From assembly GCA_046233115.1 (NCBI GenBank), contig JBJXHM010000002.1:434001-498000 (forward strand): 64,000 bases of DNA. The letters run 5' to 3'. Numbering within the stretch: position 1 is the first letter of the stretch; every line of letters starts with the position of its first letter. The DNA comes from JACOMY01 sp046233115 (GTDB taxonomy: Bacteria; Pseudomonadota; Alphaproteobacteria; Kiloniellales; JACOMY01). Under the pieces are notes generated by a model that saw nothing but the letters and a program-made list of their open reading frames with translations, did no database searches and was not told where the DNA came from. This document shows positions 62,043 to 64,000 of the stretch, piece by piece. The translations under genes were made by a program, and so were the position numbers.

Positions 62043-62681
62043 ATGACGGTTCCGATGGAACGCGATGACCTTCTCCTCGCCTACGCCGCCGGGCTCCTTC
62101 CCGAGGCGCCGAGCCTCGTCGTCGCCTCTCACGCCTGTCTCTGCAGCGAGGCGCGCAAGGCGCTCTCCACCTACGAGACCGTCGCCGGCAGCCTGCTGGA
62201 GGACTGCGAGGAGGCCTGCCTCTCGCCAGATCTTCGCGCCTCGGTCCTGGCCCGGCTGGACGCGGCGCCCGAAGCGCTGCCGGAAACCCCCAAAGGCGAC
62301 CGGCGGGTGCCGGCACCGCTCCGCCGCTTCGTCGGCGACCGGCTGGAGGCGCTGCCCTGGCGCCGCCTGCTGCCGGGCTTCCGCGTCTGCCAGTTGACCG
62401 ACTGCAGCGGCGGCACCGCCAGGCTGCTCTGGGTCAGCGGCGGAATGCGGGTTCCCAGGCACACGCATCAGGGGGTGGAGCTGACCCTGGTGCTGCAGGG
62501 CGCCTTCACCGACAGCACCGGCACCTATCAGGCGGGCGACCTGCAGCTCGCCGACGAGGCGGTCGACCACGGCCCGCTGGTCGAGAAGGGTGAAGCCTGC
62601 CTCTGCCTGGTGGTGACTCAGGCCCCGATCCGTCTCACCGGCGGCCTCGGCCGCCTGGCTAATCGTTTCCTGCGGTACTAG
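62043..62681 (+). CDS. ChrR-type anti-sigma factor with altered zinc site and C-terminal cupin
   Basis: 212 residues. The N-terminal part matches the ChrR anti-sigma domain (DDLLLAYAAGLLPEAPSLVV, AGSLLEDCEEACL). The zinc motif is changed: where ChrR has H-x3-C-x2-C, this protein has H30-x3-C34 followed at the third position by A37, with an extra C32, and the N-terminal ligand His of ChrR is absent. The cupin domain keeps its ligands HTHQGVE and VDHGPLV (H, H, E and H). It should hold the sigma factor inactive until a signal reaches it. Its last 23 bases overlap the convergent methyltransferase gene. Confidence 0.88.
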   Translation: MTVPMERDDLLLAYAAGLLPEAPSLVVASHACLCSEARKALSTYETVAGSLLEDCEEACLSPDLRASVLARLDAAPEALPETPKGDRRVPAPLRRFVGDRLEALPWRRLLPGFRVCQLTDCSGGTARLLWVSGGMRVPRHTHQGVELTLVLQGAFTDSTGTYQAGDLQLADEAVDHGPLVEKGEACLCLVVTQAPIRLTGGLGRLANRFLRY

Positions 62682-63213
62682 CGCTCCGAATCTTCCGCAT
62701 CCCGCTGACGTGCGCGGGCAGCTCCTCCACCGGGCCGCCGGCGCGGACCGCCCTGGGCGCGAAGCGGCCGAGGCTGATGTAGCGGTCGTACATCACCAGG
62801 GCGGCGGCCAGGCTGACGTTGATGCAGAAGCGGGTCGGGATCTTCACGATGAAGGTGCAACGCGCCTGCGCCTCCGGCGACAGGCTGCCCCGCTCCGGGC
62901 CCAGGATGTAGGCCGCGGCCAGGGGGTGACGGAAGCTCGGCAGGTCGATGGCGTCGTCGGTCAGCTCGACGCCGACCAACTGGCAGCCGCGCGGCAGCTC
63001 CATCTCCTCAAGGCTGCCGTATTCGAAGATCGGCAGGTGCTGCTGCGAATCGGCGGTGTCCGCTAGACGGACCTCCCGGCTCTTGAATTCTGCGTCGATG
63101 GTGAAGGCGTAGGTGGCACCGAAGGCGTGGGCCGTGCGCAGCAGGGCGCCCAGGTTCATCGGCTTGCTGATGCGCTCCACCCCGATCGAAAAGTATCCGC
63201 GTAGCTCGTTCAT
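62659..63213 (-). CDS. TrmH/SpoU-family RNA methyltransferase
   Basis: 184 residues from the ATG at 63213; a longer frame upstream lacks family similarity. SPOUT-domain motifs: PMNLGALLRTAHAFGATYAF near the N-terminus, AAYILGPERGSLSPEAQARC and the knot-forming CINVSLAAALVMYDRY. It probably 2'-O-methylates a tRNA or rRNA nucleotide. It diverges from the asparaginase across 103 bases. The 3' end overlaps the ChrR-type gene tail to tail. Confidence 0.9.
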   Translation of the reverse strand: MNELRGYFSIGVERISKPMNLGALLRTAHAFGATYAFTIDAEFKSREVRLADTADSQQHLPIFEYGSLEEMELPRGCQLVGVELTDDAIDLPSFRHPLAAAYILGPERGSLSPEAQARCTFIVKIPTRFCINVSLAAALVMYDRYISLGRFAPRAVRAGGPVEELPAHVSGMRKIRSASTAGND

Positions 63214-63316
63214 GGCGGCCGCAGCTTGCAGCAGAGGCTGACAAGGAGCAAGGTCCGCCCCAGATGAAGGGCCTGCAAGAGACCCCTGAAGAAGCGTGAC
63301 TCCTCCTGGAGGTACC

Positions 63317-64000
63317 ATGGCACCCGATCCAGCCGAAGCCACAGCGGCCAATCCACTGTTGGTTGAAATCACCCGAGGCCCGCTGGCCGAAAGCCGTCAC
63401 CGGGCCGCCTATGCTCTGGTTGATACCAGCGGCCGGGTGCTGCGTTCGGCCGGCGACATCGAACGGCCGGTCTATCCGCGCTCGGCGATCAAGTCGCTGC
63501 AGGCGCTGCCGCTGATCGAGAGCGGTGCAGCGACTGCTTTCGGGCTGTCGCAGGAGGAGGTCGCGCTGGCCTGCGCCAGCCATCAGGGCGAGGCCCGCCA
63601 CGTCGAGGCGGTGGCGGCCTGGCTCGCCCGCCTCGGCCTCTCGGAGGACGACCTGGAGTGCGGCCCGCAGCTCCCCGAGCGCCCGGAGAGCCTGGAAGCG
63701 CTCTACGGTGCCGGCGGCAAACCCAGCCGGCTGCACAACAACTGCTCGGGCAAGCATACCGGCATGCTGACCCTGGCGCTGCACCTGAAGGCGCGCACCA
63801 AGGGCTACCTGAAGATCCACCATGCCGTGCAGCAGCGTATCATCGGTGTCCTGGAAGCCATGGCCAGCGTCGACATCGGCCATGCGCCCTGCGGCATCGA
63901 CGGCTGCGGCATCCCGACCATCGCGCTGCCGCTGGCGAACTGGGCCCTGGCCATGGCGCGGCTGGGCAACCCGGACGACCAGCCGGATTCGCGGCAGGAG
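63317..64000 (+). CDS. Asparaginase, Rhizobium etli ReAV type, 5' part (runs past the window)
   Basis: 228 residues are visible and the frame is open at the window end. CTGGAGG precedes the ATG at 63317. The residues of the class-3 (ReAV) active site are all present with one constant offset: the Ser-Lys tandem S56 and K59 in PRSAIKS, and zinc-site residues C143, K146 and C197 in NNCSGKHTGM and IDGCGIP. The enzyme hydrolyses L-asparagine to aspartate and ammonia in the cytoplasm and is unrelated to the E. coli and plant types. Divergent from the TrmH gene. Confidence 0.93.
   Translation, partial: MAPDPAEATAANPLLVEITRGPLAESRHRAAYALVDTSGRVLRSAGDIERPVYPRSAIKSLQALPLIESGAATAFGLSQEEVALACASHQGEARHVEAVAAWLARLGLSEDDLECGPQLPERPESLEALYGAGGKPSRLHNNCSGKHTGMLTLALHLKARTKGYLKIHHAVQQRIIGVLEAMASVDIGHAPCGIDGCGIPTIALPLANWALAMARLGNPDDQPDSRQE

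Overview
The window is chromosomal DNA of high G+C from a free-living alphaproteobacterium, probably Rhodospirillales in the broad sense. The supporting signs are parA/parB next to rsmG-mnmG-mnmE with two canonical parS sites, a TrcR-type (DUF1013) regulator, an ECF sigma/ChrR-type pair, TAXI and DctQM TRAP transporters and SecB. The order placement is inference from gene content; no rRNA is present. The parS sites put roughly 38.9-41.3 kb near the replication origin. I found no IS element, integrase, CRISPR array, prophage, tRNA or rRNA.

Layout. 0-2.6 kb: end of a cytochrome b561 gene translationally linked to an OmpR-type regulator and its histidine kinase. 2.6-5.8 kb: Rieske oxygenase of the quaternary-ammonium type, BetI-like TetR regulator, hotdog thioesterase, beta-carbonic anhydrase. 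5.9-7.3 kb: VOC protein and glutathione transferase. 7.3-17.6 kb: a tightly overlapping operon (nitronate monooxygenase, NDP-forming acyl-CoA synthetase, ThDP enzyme) divergent from a TAXI TRAP transporter, followed by a DctQ/DctM pair with no binding protein of its own. 17.6-22 kb: TauD/TfdA dioxygenase with a pterin dehydratase, a small zincin, a secreted unknown protein, a uracil-DNA glycosylase-family protein and a Tat-exported carbonic anhydrase. 22-31 kb: pyruvate carboxylase bracketed by a VOC gene and a decayed VOC copy, two DMT exporters, sirtuin, ThpR, a Tas-type aldo/keto reductase. 30.5-36.7 kb: FIST protein, the tesA/ybbA/ybbP group, a Bax-inhibitor-1 membrane protein. 36.8-43.5 kb: parB, parA, rsmG, mnmG, mnmE, nitroreductase, DUF6489. 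43.7-46.5 kb: a YyaL/SPATA20-type protein, then 750 bases of gene debris and palindromic repeats. 46.5-53.2 kb: SDR, two AMP-forming acyl-CoA synthetases and a DUF429-MmgE/PrpD fusion. 53.4-59.5 kb: purC, a phosphoethanolamine-methyltransferase-like enzyme, an ABM protein, trcR, two tandem DddP-like M24 proteins, secB. 59.6-64 kb: PhoR-like kinase, ECF sigma with a ChrR-type anti-sigma, TrmH-family methyltransferase and the start of a ReAV-type asparaginase.

How the genes work together. A recurring theme is uptake and catabolism of small organic acids and methylated compounds: TRAP importers, acyl-CoA synthetases, a quaternary-amine-type Rieske oxygenase and a pair of M24 proteins that keep, at exact spacing, all the metal and catalytic residues of the DMSP lyase DddP. 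The DddP-like pair, the DUF429-MmgE/PrpD fusion and the altered zinc site of the ChrR-type anti-sigma are the points most worth testing. Functions were read from motifs and gene order only; no database search was run.
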